From positions 1 through 64,000 of the forward strand of contig NZ_JAUSVB010000007.1 of the NCBI RefSeq assembly GCF_030814415.1: a stretch of 64,000 nt of DNA, read 5' to 3'. Within the stretch, counting starts at the first letter, position 1. Each line of letters opens with the position of its first letter. Below the pieces are notes generated by a model. The model worked only from the letters and a program-made list of their open reading frames with translations. It searched no databases and was not told where the DNA came from. Made by a program: the position numbers and the translations under genes. The stretch comes from Cellulomonas humilata (GTDB lineage Bacteria > Actinomycetota > Actinomycetes > Actinomycetales > Cellulomonadaceae). This document shows positions 42,716-51,036 of this stretch, piece by piece.

Positions 42716-43791
42716 TGGGGACCCGGCGCTACGACGAGCGGGACGTCCGTATCCGTCCTGGTCGTGGCTCGCGCCCCCGGACCAAGCAGCGTCCCGAGCA
42801 CGCCGACGCCGAGACCGCGCTGGTCACGGCGGTGGACCGCGGTCGCTACGCGATCCTCGTCGACCCCGACGGACCCGACGAGCGCGTCGCTATCGCGATG
42901 AAGGCCCGCGAGCTGGGCCGCGACCGCGTGGTGCCGGGCGACCGCGTGGACATCGTCGGCGACACGTCCGGCGACGAGGGCTCGCTGTCCCGCATCGTGC
43001 GGATCGGCGAGCGCCGCACCGTGCTGCGGCGGACGGCCGACGACACCGACCCGATCGAGCGGATCATCGTCGCGAACGCCGACCAGCTGGTGATCGTGAC
43101 CGCCCTGGCGGACCCCGAACCCCGCACCCGCATGATCGACCGGTGCGTCGCCGCCGCCTACGACGCCCGCATGGACGCGCTGCTCGCGCTGACCAAGGCC
43201 GACCTGGCGGACCCCGCCGAGCTGGTCGGGATGTACGCCCCGATCGGCGTCGAGGTCGTGGTCACGAGCGCGCAGTCGTCCGTCGGGGGCAAGATCATCC
43301 ACGGCTTGGACGACGTGCGGGCCGCCCTGGAGGGCAAGACCTCGGTGCTCGTCGGCCACTCCGGTGTCGGCAAGTCGACGCTGGTGAACGCGCTCGTTCC
43401 CGGCACGTATCGGGCCGTCGGCATCGTCAACGACGTGACAGGTCGCGGGCGGCACACGTCCAGCTCCGCCGTGGCCCTGCGCGTGCCGGGCACCTCGAAG
43501 CCCACCTGGGTCATCGACACCCCGGGTGTGCGGTCGTTCGGGCTCGCGCACGTCGACCCGCAGCACCTGCTGGGCGCGTTCGCCGACCTCGCCGCGGTCG
43601 CGGAGGAGTGCCCGCGCGGCTGCACGCACGCCGACGACGCCCCCGACTGCGCGCTGGACGAGTGGGTCGAGGCCTCCCCCGACGACGTGACCCGGGCGGC
43701 CCGGGCGGCCCGGATCGAGTCCTTCCGCCGGCTGCTGGCGAGCCGGCTCGGCAGCGGCGAACCGGACAACCGGGAGCCCGCACGTCCCTGA
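42715..43791 (+). CDS. rsgA: Ribosome small-subunit-dependent GTPase RsgA
   Basis: 358 aa. OB domain, then a circularly permuted GTPase: G4 TKAD (160-163) precedes G1 GHSGVGKST (214-222) and G3 DTPGVRSFGL; C-terminal zinc knuckle CPRGCTHADDAPDC. Assists late 30S maturation. The gene order aroA-rsgA-hisN next to sigR-rsrA is conserved in many Actinobacteria, supporting the call. Confidence 0.96.
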   Translation: MGTRRYDERDVRIRPGRGSRPRTKQRPEHADAETALVTAVDRGRYAILVDPDGPDERVAIAMKARELGRDRVVPGDRVDIVGDTSGDEGSLSRIVRIGERRTVLRRTADDTDPIERIIVANADQLVIVTALADPEPRTRMIDRCVAAAYDARMDALLALTKADLADPAELVGMYAPIGVEVVVTSAQSSVGGKIIHGLDDVRAALEGKTSVLVGHSGVGKSTLVNALVPGTYRAVGIVNDVTGRGRHTSSSAVALRVPGTSKPTWVIDTPGVRSFGLAHVDPQHLLGAFADLAAVAEECPRGCTHADDAPDCALDEWVEASPDDVTRAARAARIESFRRLLASRLGSGEPDNREPARP

Positions 43792-43809
43792 CGTGCGAAC
43801 TCGACCCAC

Positions 43810-43815
43810 TACGGT
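43810..43815 (+). promoter_or_regulatory. -10 box for leaderless hisN
   Basis: TACGGT ends 7 nt before ATG 43823. Confidence 0.45.
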
Positions 43816-43822
43816 GTCGGGC

Positions 43823-44626
43823 ATGAGCCTGCGCCCCGGGTACGACGACGACCTGCGCCTCGCCCACGTGATCGCGGACCAGGTCGACGGGTTGACCATG
43901 TCCCGGTTCAAGGCGCAGGACCTGCGCGTGGAGACCAAGCCCGACCTCTCCCCCGTGTCCGACGCCGACAAGACGGCCGAGGAGATCGTGCGCGGTCAGC
44001 TGTCCCGGGCACGGCCGCGCGACGCGGTGCACGGCGAGGAGATGGGCGACACCGGCCACGGGCCGCGGCGCTGGATCATCGACCCGATCGACGGCACCAA
44101 GAACTTCGTCCGCGGGGTGCCCGTCTGGGCCACGCTCATCGGGCTGCTGGACGGCGACCAGGTGGTGGTGGGCGTGGTCAGCGCCCCCGCGCTCGGCCGC
44201 CGGTGGTGGGCCGCGCAGGGCTCGGGCGCGTGGACGGGCAAGTCGCTCGCGGCCGCGAGCCAGCTGCACGTCTCCGGGGTCGACCGCCTCGAGGACGCCT
44301 CGCTGTCGTACTCGTCGCTGGGCGGCTGGGAGGAGCGGGGGCAGCTGGACGCCTTCCTCGACCTGTCGCGACGCACGTGGCGCACCCGGGCCTACGGCGA
44401 CTTCTGGTCGCACGTGCTGGTCGCGGAGGGCGCCGTCGACCTGTCCGCGGAGCCCGAGCTGGCGCTGCACGACATGGCGGCCCTGGTGCCCATCGTCACG
44501 GAGGCCGGCGGCATGTTCACGTCGATCCGGGGGGTGCCGGGCCCGTTCGGCGGGTCGGCGCTGGTGTCCAACGGGAAGCTGCACCAGGCGGCCCTGGAGT
44601 ACCTGGACCCGCTGCCTGAGGCGTGA
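43823..44626 (+). CDS. hisN: Histidinol-phosphatase, inositol-monophosphatase fold
   Basis: 267 aa. IMPase metal motifs EE (HGEEMGD), DPIDGTKNF and the C-terminal HDMAALVPIVTEAGG. In actinobacteria this gene next to aroA-rsgA encodes HisN, which removes phosphate from histidinol phosphate; a general inositol-phosphatase activity is the alternative. ATG 43823 follows a leaderless-type -10. Confidence 0.92.
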   Translation: MSLRPGYDDDLRLAHVIADQVDGLTMSRFKAQDLRVETKPDLSPVSDADKTAEEIVRGQLSRARPRDAVHGEEMGDTGHGPRRWIIDPIDGTKNFVRGVPVWATLIGLLDGDQVVVGVVSAPALGRRWWAAQGSGAWTGKSLAAASQLHVSGVDRLEDASLSYSSLGGWEERGQLDAFLDLSRRTWRTRAYGDFWSHVLVAEGAVDLSAEPELALHDMAALVPIVTEAGGMFTSIRGVPGPFGGSALVSNGKLHQAALEYLDPLPEA

Positions 44627-44654
44627 CGGGCCGGTCCGCGGCACGATCGATGCC

Positions 44655-45395
44655 ATGAGCACCGACGACCGTGACGACCGCGCCGCCTCGTTCGACCGCG
44701 CGGCGGCCGTCTACCAGGCCACCCGGCCGAGCTATCCCGACGACGCCGTCCGATGGTCGGTGCCCGCGGAGGCGCGCGACGTCCTCGACCTGGCCGCCGG
44801 GACGGGCAAGCTCACCGAGCGCCTCGTCGCGCTCGGCTGGCACGTGGTCGCCGTGGAGCCGTCGGACGCGATGCGGGCCGAGCTGACCGCCGTCCTGCCG
44901 GCCGTGGAGGCGTTCCCCGGCACCGCCGAGCGGACGGGCCTGCCCGACGCCTCGGTGGACGCCGTGACCATCGCGCAGGCGTGGCACTGGGTCGACCCGC
45001 CGGCGGCCTCCGCCGAGCTCGCCCGCATCCTGCGCCCCGGCGGGCAGGTCGCCGCGATCTGGAACGTGCGGGACCAGGAGACCGACTGGGTGGCGCGGTG
45101 GACGGAGATCGTGCACCGCGGGGACACCCTGGAGACCAGCTACCGCGACCCGGAGCTCGGGGACGCGTTCACCGAGCCGGAGCACGCCACCTTCCACTGG
45201 GCCCAGCGGCTGCGCGCCGCCGACCTGCGCACGCTGGCGGCGAGCCGCAGCCACCTGATCCTGCTGCCGGCCGACGAGCGGGACGCGCTGCTCGACGAGA
45301 TCGACCGGCTCGTCACCACCCACCCCGACCTGCGCGGACGGGAGTGGATCGACGTGCCGTACCGGACGGAGTGCTACCGGGCGCGGCTGCTCTGA
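44655..45395 (+). CDS. Class I SAM-dependent methyltransferase
   Basis: 246 aa. SAM-binding motif I VLDLAAGTGKLTERL, motif II acidic residue in VAVEPSDAM, motif III IAQAWHWVDPPAA, post-I RILRPGGQVAAIWN. Resembles the Methyltransf_11 group near ubiquinone/trans-aconitate methyltransferases. Substrate unknown. Confidence 0.85.
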   Translation: MSTDDRDDRAASFDRAAAVYQATRPSYPDDAVRWSVPAEARDVLDLAAGTGKLTERLVALGWHVVAVEPSDAMRAELTAVLPAVEAFPGTAERTGLPDASVDAVTIAQAWHWVDPPAASAELARILRPGGQVAAIWNVRDQETDWVARWTEIVHRGDTLETSYRDPELGDAFTEPEHATFHWAQRLRAADLRTLAASRSHLILLPADERDALLDEIDRLVTTHPDLRGREWIDVPYRTECYRARLL

Positions 45396-45399
45396 GCCC

Positions 45400-46128
45400 T
45401 CACAGGCCCAGCACGCCGGGGAGCTGGTCGAACGACTCGATCGTGACGACGTCGGCCGCCGCGATCTCGGCGTCGGTCAGCGGCAGCCGGCGCCCGCCGG
45501 GCCGGTCGACCCAGATGCCGAGCAGCCCCGCCGCGCGGGCGGCCACGGCGTCGACGTCGAGCTCGTCGCCCACGTAGGCCGTGCGCTCGGGCGCGGTGCC
45601 CAGCCGTCGGCACGCCTCGACGAACACCCGCGGGTCCGGCTTGCCGAAGCCGAGCGTGTCGACGCCGACGAGCATCGGCACGCGGTCGAGCAGGCGGACC
45701 CGCTCGAGCTTGGTGGTCTGGAGCCCGACCGACGCGTTGGACAGCGCGCCGACCGCGAGACCCGCCGCGAGGAGCTTGTCGAGGACCGCGTCGACGTCCG
45801 GGTGGGCGACCCATGCGTCCGCGAACGCCTGCTGGAACGACTCGTCCCAGACGGCGAACCCATCGGCGTCCAGCGTCGGTCCGCCGAACAGCTCGTGCAG
45901 CTCGTTGGCGCGCGTCATCCGCTGCTCGACGAAGCCGACCTCGCCGCGCGTGTACGCCGCGTAGTGGCCGCCGACGTCGGCCCGCCAGACCGTGACCAGC
46001 TCCGGGTGCCGCTCGGGCGGGAGGTCCGGCAGGTACCGACGCGCGACGTCCGACAGCGCGTGGCCGAACGCACCACGTGTGTCGACGAGGGTGTCGTCGA
46101 TGTCGAACAGGACGCCGTCGACGCGCAT
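45400..46128 (-). CDS. HAD-superfamily hydrolase
   Basis: 242 aa. HAD motifs: I DIDDTLVDTRG (nucleophile Asp9), II LSNAS, III Lys in GFGKPDPRVF, IV YVGDELDVDAVAA. A C1 cap of about 90 residues follows motif I, as in phosphoglycolate-phosphatase-like enzymes. Starts inside the gltX stop (TGATG), so co-transcribed with gltX. Phosphatase on a small metabolite; substrate unknown. Confidence 0.88.
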   Translation of the reverse strand: MRVDGVLFDIDDTLVDTRGAFGHALSDVARRYLPDLPPERHPELVTVWRADVGGHYAAYTRGEVGFVEQRMTRANELHELFGGPTLDADGFAVWDESFQQAFADAWVAHPDVDAVLDKLLAAGLAVGALSNASVGLQTTKLERVRLLDRVPMLVGVDTLGFGKPDPRVFVEACRRLGTAPERTAYVGDELDVDAVAARAAGLLGIWVDRPGGRRLPLTDAEIAAADVVTIESFDQLPGVLGL

Positions 46129-47615
46129 CAGAGCGACGCGCGCAGGGCGGCGATCCGCGCGAGCGTGGACTCCTTGCCCAGGATCTCCATGGACTCGAAC
46201 AGCGGCGGCGAGATGCGGCGACCGCTCAGCGCCACCCGCAGGGGCGTGAACGCGAACCTCGGCTTGATGCCGAGGCCGTCGACGAGCGCGGCCTGCAGCG
46301 CCTCCTGCGTGGCGGCGGTGGTGAAGTCGTCGACGGCCGCCAGTGCGGTCGCCGCGGCGTCGAGGACGGACCCGGACTCCTCGCGCAGCGCGCCGCGGGC
46401 GTCGTCGGCGATCTCGAGGGCGTCGTCCGCGACGAACAGGAAGCCGAGCATGCCGACCGCCTCGCCCAGGAGCGTGATGCGCTCCTGGATCAGCGGGGCG
46501 CCCGCGTCGAGCAGCGCGCGGTGCTCCACGGACAGGTCTGCGTAGGAGTCGGTCGGGACCACTCCTCCACGGTGCAGGTACGGGACCAGCCGGTCGCGGA
46601 AGTCCCCGGGCGCGAGCAGCCGGACGTGGGCCGAGTTGATGGCCTCGGCCTTCTTCACATCGAAGCGCGCCGGGTTCGGGTTGACGTCCGCGACGTCGAA
46701 CGCGGCCGTCATCTCCGCCATCGAGAAGATGTCCCGGTCCGGGCCGATCGACCAGCCGAGCAGCGCGAGGTAGTTGAGCAGACCCTCGGGCGTGAACCCG
46801 TTGTCCCGGTGCAGGAACAGGTTGGACTCGGGGTCGCGCTTGGAGAGCTTCTTGTTGCCGTCGCCGAGCACCGACGGCAGGTGCCCGAACACGGGCTCGC
46901 CCGAGCCGACGCCGATCGCGGCCAGCGCCCGGTACAGAGCGATCTGCCGGGGGGTGGACGACAGCAGGTCCTCGCCGCGCAGCACGTGCGTGATGCCCAT
47001 CAGGGCGTCGTCCACCGGGTTGACCAGCGTGTAGAGCGGCTGACCGTTGGCGCGCACGATGACGAAGTCCGGCACCGAACCGGCCTTGAAGGTCACCTCG
47101 CCGCGCACCAGGTCCGCGAACGTGAGGTCGTCCTCCGGCATCAGCAGGCGCAGGACCGGCTCCCGGCCCTCCGCGCGGAACGCCGCCTTCTGCTCGTCGG
47201 TCAGGTCCCGGTCGACGCCGTCGTAGCCCAGCTTCGGGTCCCGGCCTGCCGCCTTGTGACGCGCCTCGATCTCCTCCGGTGTGGAGAACGACTCGTACGC
47301 GTGCCCGCCCTCGACCAGCCGACGCACGACGTCCGCGTAGAGGTCCGTCCGCTGCGACTGCCGGTACGGCTCGTGCGGACCGCCGACCTCGACGCCCTCG
47401 TCCCAGTCCAGGCCCAGCCAGCGCAGCCCGTCGAGCAACTGGAGGTAGGACTCCTGCGAGTCGCGCGCCGCGTCCGTGTCCTCGATGCGGAAGACGAACG
47501 TGCCACCCGTGTGGCGCGCGTACGCCCAGTTGAACAGGGCGGTCCGGATCAGTCCGACGTGCGGGGTGCCGGTGGGCGAGGGGCAGAAGCGAACGCGAAC
47601 AGCAGAGGAAGTCAC
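46128..47615 (-). CDS. gltX: Glutamyl-tRNA synthetase
   Basis: 495 aa. Class I synthetase: HIGH-equivalent HVGL at 19-22 (PSPTGTPHVGLIRTALFN), KMSKS-equivalent KKLSKRD, FRIEDTDAARDS. Charges tRNA-Glu and, in actinobacteria, usually also tRNA-Gln for later amidation by GatCAB. GTG start 7 nt after TAGCCT, probably leaderless. Confidence 0.97.
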   Translation of the reverse strand: MTSSAVRVRFCPSPTGTPHVGLIRTALFNWAYARHTGGTFVFRIEDTDAARDSQESYLQLLDGLRWLGLDWDEGVEVGGPHEPYRQSQRTDLYADVVRRLVEGGHAYESFSTPEEIEARHKAAGRDPKLGYDGVDRDLTDEQKAAFRAEGREPVLRLLMPEDDLTFADLVRGEVTFKAGSVPDFVIVRANGQPLYTLVNPVDDALMGITHVLRGEDLLSSTPRQIALYRALAAIGVGSGEPVFGHLPSVLGDGNKKLSKRDPESNLFLHRDNGFTPEGLLNYLALLGWSIGPDRDIFSMAEMTAAFDVADVNPNPARFDVKKAEAINSAHVRLLAPGDFRDRLVPYLHRGGVVPTDSYADLSVEHRALLDAGAPLIQERITLLGEAVGMLGFLFVADDALEIADDARGALREESGSVLDAAATALAAVDDFTTAATQEALQAALVDGLGIKPRFAFTPLRVALSGRRISPPLFESMEILGKESTLARIAALRASL

Positions 47616-47622
47616 AGGCTCC

Positions 47623-47628
47623 AGGCTA
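47623..47628 (-). promoter_or_regulatory. -10 box for leaderless gltX
   Basis: TAGCCT on the minus strand, 7 nt before GTG 47615. Confidence 0.5.
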
Positions 47629-47639
47629 CTGGCGGTCCG

Positions 47640-48197
47640 TCAGGCCTTGGTCCAGACCATGGCGCTGCGGTCCTTGACCGAGACCTGCGCCGGGTCGTCG
47701 ACGTCCACCGGGACCGGCCACTCGATGCCGAGGTCCGGGCTCAGCGGGTTGTAGGCGACGCCGGGCATGCCCGGACGCCACTCGGTGTCGAAGCAGTACA
47801 GGTACTGCGTCTCGTCGGACACCGACTGGAACCCGTTGCAGACCCCCTTCGGCACGAAGACCTGCGTGCCCTTCTCCAGCGGCACCGTGTGGACCGCACC
47901 GTACGTCGGCGAGCCCTCCCGGGCGTCGAGGTAGGCGCCCAGCGCCTGCCCGGAGACGATCCCGACCAGCTTGTTCATGGCCTCGCCGTGCAGACCGCGG
48001 ATCGCACCGCGCTTGCTCTCGGTGATGTTGACCTGAGCCCACGGGCCGTCGACCTTGGACCTGAGCTCGTCGTCCTCCCACACCGAGCCGCGGTAGAACT
48101 CCCGCACGGTGCCGCGCTCGTCCCCGATCTGCTTCAGGCGGAAGACGAGCAGGCCGTCGATCGGGGTGGTCTCCACGGCGACATCGACAAAGCTCAC
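47640..48197 (-). CDS. dTDP-4-dehydrorhamnose 3,5-epimerase-like cupin
   Basis: 185 aa. RmlC fold with GTVREFYR, the catalytic-His motif RGLH (in GAIRGLHGEAMNK), VFVPKGVCNGF and YLYCFDTEW. RmlC converts the 4-keto sugar to the L-rhamno form during dTDP-sugar biosynthesis. Usual RmlC has RGLHYQ; the GLHGE variant and absence of rmlA, rmlB or rmlD nearby suggest another deoxysugar or a divergent paralogue. GTG start with AAGGAGA upstream. Confidence 0.82.
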   Translation of the reverse strand: MSFVDVAVETTPIDGLLVFRLKQIGDERGTVREFYRGSVWEDDELRSKVDGPWAQVNITESKRGAIRGLHGEAMNKLVGIVSGQALGAYLDAREGSPTYGAVHTVPLEKGTQVFVPKGVCNGFQSVSDETQYLYCFDTEWRPGMPGVAYNPLSPDLGIEWPVPVDVDDPAQVSVKDRSAMVWTKA

Positions 48198-48236
48198 GGT
48201 TCTCCTTCGTTCGGGTGGGCGATGGTGCCCAGGGTG

Positions 48237-49022
48237 TCAGTGGCGGCGCAGCACCGGGTTGCGCAGGACCCCGATGTCCTCGACCTCGACCTCGACCACG
48301 TCGCGGTCCACGATCGGGCTCACTCCCGCGGGGGTGCCGGTGAGGATGAGGTCGCCGGGCAGGAGCGTGAACACCTCGGACACGTACGAGACGAGGTACG
48401 CCGCGTCGAAGATCATCTGCGACGTGCGGCCGTCCTGCTTCGTCTCGCCGTTGACGCGGGCGCGGACGTACAGGTCGTCGACGTCGAGGCCCGGCACGAT
48501 CCACGGCCCGATCGGGCACGAGCCGTCGAACCCCTTCGCGCGGGTCCACTGGGCGTCGGCCCGCTGGGCGTCGCGCGCGGTGACGTCGTTGGCGACGGTG
48601 TACCCGAACACGTAGTCCAGGGCGCGGTCGGGCGGGACGTCCTTGGTGACCTTGCCGATGACGATGGCCAGCTCGGCCTCGTGCTCGACGTGCTCGGTCC
48701 AGTCGGGCAGGACGATCGGGTCGTCCGGGCCGATCACCGAGGTGTTCGGCTTGAGGAACAGCAGCGGCGCGGGCGGGAGCTCGTTGCCCATCTCCGCGGC
48801 GTGGTCGGCGTAGTTGCGGCCGACGCCGATGATCTTGGAGCGTGGGATGACCGGCGCCAGCAGGCGGACGCTGTCGTCGTCGAGACGGATCTGCTCGCCC
48901 GTGGGCTGCACCGGTGTGTAGAGCGGGTCGCCGGTGATGACCACGAGCTCCTCGGAGCCGGGAGCTCCGTCGACCAGGGCGTAGCGGGGGTCTCCCCCGG
49001 TGGTGAACCTCGCGATGCGCAC
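48237..49022 (-). CDS. Fumarylacetoacetate-hydrolase family protein
   Basis: 261 aa. FAH-fold metal site: HVEHEAELAIVIG (Glu ligands), GYTVANDVTARDAQ and LILTGTPAGV. N-terminal 60 residues form a small extra domain. The family includes oxaloacetate decarboxylases, acylpyruvases and 2-hydroxyhepta-2,4-diene-dioate isomerases; which applies is not clear. GTG start 6 nt after TAGGCT. The neighbouring gltX gene is a common partner in actinobacteria. Confidence 0.9.
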   Translation of the reverse strand: MRIARFTTGGDPRYALVDGAPGSEELVVITGDPLYTPVQPTGEQIRLDDDSVRLLAPVIPRSKIIGVGRNYADHAAEMGNELPPAPLLFLKPNTSVIGPDDPIVLPDWTEHVEHEAELAIVIGKVTKDVPPDRALDYVFGYTVANDVTARDAQRADAQWTRAKGFDGSCPIGPWIVPGLDVDDLYVRARVNGETKQDGRTSQMIFDAAYLVSYVSEVFTLLPGDLILTGTPAGVSPIVDRDVVEVEVEDIGVLRNPVLRRH

Positions 49023-49028
49023 CTGCGC

Positions 49029-49034
49029 AGCCTA
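49029..49034 (-). promoter_or_regulatory. -10 box for leaderless FAH-family gene
   Basis: TAGGCT on the minus strand, 6 nt before GTG 49022 and just beyond the stop of the upstream methyltransferase. Confidence 0.5.
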
Positions 49035-49036
49035 GT

Positions 49037-49858
49037 TCAGGCCCGGGCCAGGACCTCGCCGTGCAGGACCGCGAACCAGCCGTCGGGCTGCTTGCCCCAC
49101 TCGCGCCACGCGTCGGCGAGGAGCTCGAGCCCGACCTCGTCGGCGAGGCCGTGCGCGATGGCCTGCGCGGCGAAGTTCGAGGCGACCGAGCGGTCCGCCC
49201 ACAGCCCCGCCCACCAGGCGCGGTCCTCCGGGGTGGCGTAGCACCAGACGCCGGCGCTGGGCACGATGCCGTCCGCCTCGAACCCGGCCTCGCGCACCCA
49301 CGACTGCAGCTTGCGGCCGGCGTTCGCGTCGGCCCCGTTGGCCTGCGTGACCTCGTGGTACAGCGCCAGCCACTCGTCCAGGCCGTCCGACTGGGGGTAC
49401 CAGGTCATGCCCGAGTAGTCGGCGTCGCGCAGCGCGACGAGCCCGCCCGGCCGCGTGACGCGGCGCATCTCCCGCAGCGCCGCGATGGGGTCCGTGAGGT
49501 GCTGGAGCACCTGGTGGGCGTGCACGACGTCGAAGGAGTCGTCGGGGAACGGGAGCTCGTAGGCGTCGGCCACCTGGAACGTCACGTTGTCCGCGCCCGC
49601 GTCCGCCGCCGCCTTCTGCGCGATCTCCACGACCGCCGCGGAGGTGTCGACGCCGACGACCTCACCGGGCTCGAGGCGGGCCGCCAGGTCGATCGTCACC
49701 GAGCCCGGGCCGCAGCCCACGTCCAGCAGCCGGGTACCCGGGACCAGGGCCGGCAGCAGGTAGGCCGCGGAGTTCTCGGCGGTGCGCCAGCGGTGCGAGC
49801 GCAGCACGGACTCGTGGTGTCCGTGGGTGTACACGTCGGGGTGCGTCGGGGAGTTCAC
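49037..49858 (-). CDS. Class I SAM-dependent methyltransferase (UbiE-like)
   Basis: 273 aa. Motif I LLDVGCGPGSVTIDLA, acidic motif II VGVDTSAAVV, motif III VHAHQVLQHLTDPIAALREM, post-I RVTRPGGLVALRDADY. GTG start. TACAGT lies 5 nt upstream with TTGAAC 19 bp further, in an unusually AT-rich promoter patch (49860-49905). Substrate unknown; the first residues HGHHESVLRSHRWRTAENSA are common to a subgroup often annotated only as methyltransferase. Confidence 0.87.
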   Translation of the reverse strand: MNSPTHPDVYTHGHHESVLRSHRWRTAENSAAYLLPALVPGTRLLDVGCGPGSVTIDLAARLEPGEVVGVDTSAAVVEIAQKAAADAGADNVTFQVADAYELPFPDDSFDVVHAHQVLQHLTDPIAALREMRRVTRPGGLVALRDADYSGMTWYPQSDGLDEWLALYHEVTQANGADANAGRKLQSWVREAGFEADGIVPSAGVWCYATPEDRAWWAGLWADRSVASNFAAQAIAHGLADEVGLELLADAWREWGKQPDGWFAVLHGEVLARA

Positions 49859-49947
49859 ATCGAACTGTAATCATCGATGAGGCCCAGAGTTCAATAACCG
49901 GGACGAACCGTTTCGACATGCGAGATCCCGCGGGTCGCTCGGCTCGC

Positions 49948-49953
49948 TAGCAT
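49948..49953 (+). promoter_or_regulatory. -10 box for leaderless DUF418-like gene
   Basis: TAGCAT ends 6 nt before ATG 49960. Confidence 0.5.
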
Positions 49954-49959
49954 CCGATC

Positions 49960-51036
49960 ATGCGCCGCATCGTGGGGATCGACGTCGCCCGGGGGCTCGC
50001 CGTGCTCGGGATGATGACCGCGCACGTCGGTCCCGACGACCACGGGCCCATCCCTCCGGGCGGCTTCGCGCAGCTGGCGGACGGTCGGCCGGCAGCCCTG
50101 TTCGTCGTCCTGGCCGGCCTGTCCCTGGCGCTGCTCTCCGGCAGCACGAATCCCGTCACTGGCACCCGTCTCGTGCAGGCGCGCGTGCGCATCCTGGTCC
50201 GGGCGCTGCTGCTGTTCGCCCTCGGGGAGCTCCTCGTGATCCTGGCGACGCCGGTCGTCGTGATCCTGCCGACGTACGGGCTGCTGTTCGCGCTGGGCTG
50301 CGTGGCGCTGCGCTGGTCGCGGGCCGCTCTGCTGACGGCGGCGGGGGTCGTCGCCGTGCTCGGCCCCCCGCTGGGGCAGGCCATCGCCGCCGCCCTCGAG
50401 GGCGCGCGACCGACCGTCCTCGCCGAGATCACGGTCGGCCACTACTACCCGGCGATCGTGTGGACGGCCTACCTGCTGGTCGGGCTCGCGATCGGTCGCA
50501 GCGACCTGCGCTCCACGCGGCTGCGCGGCATCGGTGCCCTGGCCGGCGTCGGGCTCGTGATCCTCGGGCACGGCGGCTCCTGGGTCGCGCTGCACCTGTT
50601 CGGCTGGCCCGCCGCGCTGGCGATCGCCGAGCCGCACTCGTCGACCACCTTCGAGGTCGTGGGCAACGTCGGGGTCGCGCTGCTGGTGATCGCCGGGAGC
50701 CTCGCCGTCGCCGACCGGTGGCCGCGGGTCCTCGCGCCGCTGGCGGCCGTCGGGTCGCTCGCGCTCACCGCGTACACCGTGCACATCGTCGTCATCGCCG
50801 CCCTCGGGCAGGGCGTCGTCTACCAGGCGACCGTCGGGGTGTGGCTCGCGTTCATCCTCACGACGATCGGGCTGTGCTGGCTCTGGGTGGTGTCCGTCGG
50901 GCGCGGGCCGCTCGAGTGGGTCCTGCACCGGGTCTCGACCAGGGCGGCGGACATCGTCCCCGACGTACTTCCGCCGCGCACGACCGAACCGTCAGACGCC
51001 ACCGAGAGCGACTCCGCAGGTCAGGCGCACTCGTAG
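49960..51036 (+). CDS. Multi-spanning acyltransferase-like membrane protein (DUF1624/DUF418 type)
   Basis: 358 aa with about ten helices. Starts RRIVGIDVARGLAVLGMMTAHV, the signature RGLA start of HGSNAT/DUF1624 and DUF418 proteins, and later has TAYTVHIVVIAALGQG typical of DUF418. May move acyl groups across the membrane, but bacterial members are little studied. Its 3' end overlaps the convergent gene by 16 bp. Confidence 0.8.
   Translation: MRRIVGIDVARGLAVLGMMTAHVGPDDHGPIPPGGFAQLADGRPAALFVVLAGLSLALLSGSTNPVTGTRLVQARVRILVRALLLFALGELLVILATPVVVILPTYGLLFALGCVALRWSRAALLTAAGVVAVLGPPLGQAIAAALEGARPTVLAEITVGHYYPAIVWTAYLLVGLAIGRSDLRSTRLRGIGALAGVGLVILGHGGSWVALHLFGWPAALAIAEPHSSTTFEVVGNVGVALLVIAGSLAVADRWPRVLAPLAAVGSLALTAYTVHIVVIAALGQGVVYQATVGVWLAFILTTIGLCWLWVVSVGRGPLEWVLHRVSTRAADIVPDVLPPRTTEPSDATESDSAGQAHS

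Noticed and set aside
46077..49241. A 1054-codon plus-strand open frame across gltX, the RmlC-like and FAH genes
   Set aside because: It spans three unrelated, well-supported minus-strand genes and has no protein-family features; it is a GC-bias shadow.
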